A DNA stretch of 5,215 nt from Armatimonadota bacterium (lineage in GTDB: Bacteria; Armatimonadota; Armatimonadia; Armatimonadales; Armatimonadaceae). How positions within the stretch are numbered: position 1 is the stretch's first letter; each line of letters starts with the position of its first letter. The translations under genes were made by a program, and so were the position numbers. The stretch covers positions 1-5,215 of the forward strand of contig JACMMA010000583.1 of NCBI GenBank assembly GCA_014379275.1. The letters run 5' to 3'. Under the pieces are notes generated by a model that saw nothing but the letters and a program-made list of their open reading frames with translations, had not been told where the DNA came from and ran no database searches. Below, piece after piece: positions 3,705 through 5,215 of this stretch.

Positions 3705-5215
3705 ATGGAGCAGACTCTGTTGTGGGTGTCTCTCGCGGTCGGGATCGTTCTGTATTTTTGCCGTTTTTTGCCGCATCGTGGCGGCGCGGAAACGTCTGCC
3801 TTCGGTCAGGAAGGGTCCGCCGATGGTCTCCATCCCGCGGCACGGAACATCGCGCTGTCGGCACCGTTCGTCGGCTTACTCCTTACCCTCCCCTCCGCGG
3901 GCGGTGTTCTATTCCACGAGGGGCAACGGCTCGGGATGGGGTTCTTATTCGGAGGGATGGCGACTCTGCTCGGCTGCGTCGATCTTTTGCTTCCTTCCCG
4001 AAAAAAAGAACCTTCCATTGCCCCGTCTCCCGTTTTGCTCACCTCTTCTTACGGAACGAGCATTATCGCCGTGGTACTTTCCTTGATGTTTCTAAGGGAA
4101 TCCTTGTTCGATGCGTTGATGGGGGTCGCGATCGGCGGATTCTGCGTGACGTTCGTGCTGTTTATGGGGTTGTCCGGCGAAGCGCAACAAAACAGCCGGA
4201 TCGGCCGACGGCTGGCGGTCGCGATGGGGATGACGGCAGTTTTATCGGCGGCGGCGAGCCTTGGCATTTTTCGCGACCCACTGACGCCGGAACTTACCAA
4301 GCAAACCTGGAGCGCGGTATTGGTGGCATTCGCCGCTATCGGCACTCTTTTAGTCACAGGGACACAGCTCTTAGAATCCGGGCAGGGCGGCAAGATGGGG
4401 CGCATCGTCCCCCTCGTGGTTCTCGTCAGTGTCGGCGGGCTCGCCCTGTACCAAATGGCGACGAAAATCACCAACACAGCGGAACTTGCTTTGATCGGGA
4501 TCGGCGGGTTACTCTTGTGGCCCGTCGCACTATCGGTACTGCGTGAGGCAAAATATCGCGGAGGAGATACCAGCGCGACGCCGGTACTCTCCGCTCCCCT
4601 ACTCGCCGTTCTAGTCGTCACCAGCGGTTTTCTTGCCGCCCTGCAGTCGCTACAAGGCGTCGGGGTCGCTGTGGGCACACTGGCGCTTTTTCTCGCCTAC
4701 CCGGCGACGATGAACTTAGCCGAGCGAAGCGATGCGGAAAATAATGACGACGCCCCGTCGCCGGCGATTGCCAATGGCGCCGCGGGTCTGCTTCTTTTCG
4801 GCACCCTGCTCCTCCTGTGGCGGCTTTTCGCTACCCGGTGGTCGGGCGATCTGCGCGGCGTGCTTCTCACGGATCAGTATGCCCTTTTCGGCTTACTCGT
4901 CGGCGCGGCATTGCCGGGATTACTCGCCGCCGTTCCCCACCGAATCCGTGACGGAAAAACTGTTGCGAGCGGTGGCCTCATCGGGGCGATCGCAGTCTGC
5001 GCCCTGCTTACACTGGCTGCACCCGCCGCAGTTCTGGTACTGTTCGGCGCGAAGAGCGCCGTCGCCCTGATGATCGGGCTTGCGCTGGGAGCGGTCCCCG
5101 TGCTGACGGGCGGTGCGTCGCTTCTGCCGGGTCTGCTTGCGCTCGGTGTGGCGCTCGCGCTGAATCAATTCACCGGCATCGTGTTGCCCGCTGAAACGCC
5201 GACCCGCGCCGAAAA
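3705..5215 (+). CDS. Large polytopic membrane protein of unknown family, C-terminus beyond the window
   Basis: An open frame of 503 codons from ATG 3705 to the right edge without a stop. AAGGTGG (3690-3696) lies 8 bases before the ATG, and an extended -10 promoter lies upstream. I do not recognise the family. By eye there are about 15-16 hydrophobic segments, at roughly residues 5-22, 48-68, 76-96, 110-130, 133-155, 168-188, 202-221, 233-250, 258-279, 295-314, 318-334, 354-375, 392-410, 420-447, 451-466 and 470-487, joined by short loops. Charged loops lie near 98-103 (SRKKEP), 157-169 (SGEAQQNSRIGRR), 280-290 (REAKYRGGD) and 339-350 (AERSDAENNDDA). Segments are rich in Gly, Ala, Val and Leu, with small-residue patterns such as GMGFLFGGMATLLG. 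No nucleotide-binding, peptidase or known transporter signature is visible, and few charged residues lie inside the segments. A transporter, channel or structural membrane protein all remain possible. Codon use matches the neighbouring genes. Confidence 0.85.
   Translation, partial: MEQTLLWVSLAVGIVLYFCRFLPHRGGAETSAFGQEGSADGLHPAARNIALSAPFVGLLLTLPSAGGVLFHEGQRLGMGFLFGGMATLLGCVDLLLPSRKKEPSIAPSPVLLTSSYGTSIIAVVLSLMFLRESLFDALMGVAIGGFCVTFVLFMGLSGEAQQNSRIGRRLAVAMGMTAVLSAAASLGIFRDPLTPELTKQTWSAVLVAFAAIGTLLVTGTQLLESGQGGKMGRIVPLVVLVSVGGLALYQMATKITNTAELALIGIGGLLLWPVALSVLREAKYRGGDTSATPVLSAPLLAVLVVTSGFLAALQSLQGVGVAVGTLALFLAYPATMNLAERSDAENNDDAPSPAIANGAAGLLLFGTLLLLWRLFATRWSGDLRGVLLTDQYALFGLLVGAALPGLLAAVPHRIRDGKTVASGGLIGAIAVCALLTLAAPAAVLVLFGAKSAVALMIGLALGAVPVLTGGASLLPGLLALGVALALNQFTGIVLPAETPTRAE

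Noticed and set aside
3722..4546. A long plus-strand frame of 274 codons, Arg-rich
   Set aside because: It is the shadow of the large membrane protein, whose frame from ATG 3705 is open for 503 codons, has a ribosome binding site and gives a clean pattern of hydrophobic segments; the Arg-rich translation is typical of a wrong frame.
4049..4678. Minus-strand frame of 209 codons inside the membrane protein gene
   Set aside because: Low-complexity Ser/Thr/Pro/Arg-rich translation without motifs, antisense to a well-supported gene; an artefact of GC-biased codons.

Overview
The window is ordinary bacterial chromosome. The signs are σ70-type promoters, Shine-Dalgarno sites, an intrinsic terminator and two bacterial tRNAs. 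By eye it is moderately GC-rich, roughly 55-60% (not computed). The organism cannot be named with certainty. The sugar-isomerase N-terminus, the AraC/YCII pair and a bacterial RIO kinase together resemble what I know of Armatimonadota or other environmental GC-rich phyla, but this is a low-confidence impression. Neither tRNA gene encodes its CCA end.

Layout. (1) The left edge holds the N-terminal part of a sugar phosphate isomerase/epimerase (TIM barrel) on the minus strand, driven by a near-consensus promoter at 294-322. (2) Back to back with it, a promoter at 341-369 drives a complete plus-strand tRNA unit: tRNA-Val(UAC), tRNA-Asp(GUC) and a strong intrinsic terminator at 638-674. (3) A two-gene minus-strand operon follows: an AraC-family regulator (1077-1817) and a YCII-family protein (702-1058), 18 bases apart. 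The regulator's conserved N-terminus continues upstream of its first usable start but runs into an in-frame TAG, so it may be truncated or have an unusual start. (4) A divergent gene-free gap (1902-2117) leads to a complete RIO-type atypical protein kinase (2118-3053) that begins at TTG behind a good ribosome binding site. (5) Facing it is a small DUF1232 (YkvA-like) membrane protein on the minus strand (3140-3481), with a hairpin between the converging ends and a doubtful 64-residue ORF directly upstream. (6) An extended -10 promoter at 3622-3630 leads to a large polytopic membrane protein (3705 to beyond the right edge) that I cannot assign to a family.

How the parts relate. The tRNA unit is self-contained. 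The AraC and YCII genes are probably co-transcribed, and the regulator may respond to a small molecule handled by the YCII protein. The RIO kinase, DUF1232 protein and large membrane protein show no evident functional link. I see no mobile element, CRISPR array, phage gene or defence cassette. The most interesting items are the broken or unusual AraC start, the free-standing bacterial RIO kinase and the unassigned 15-16-segment membrane protein.
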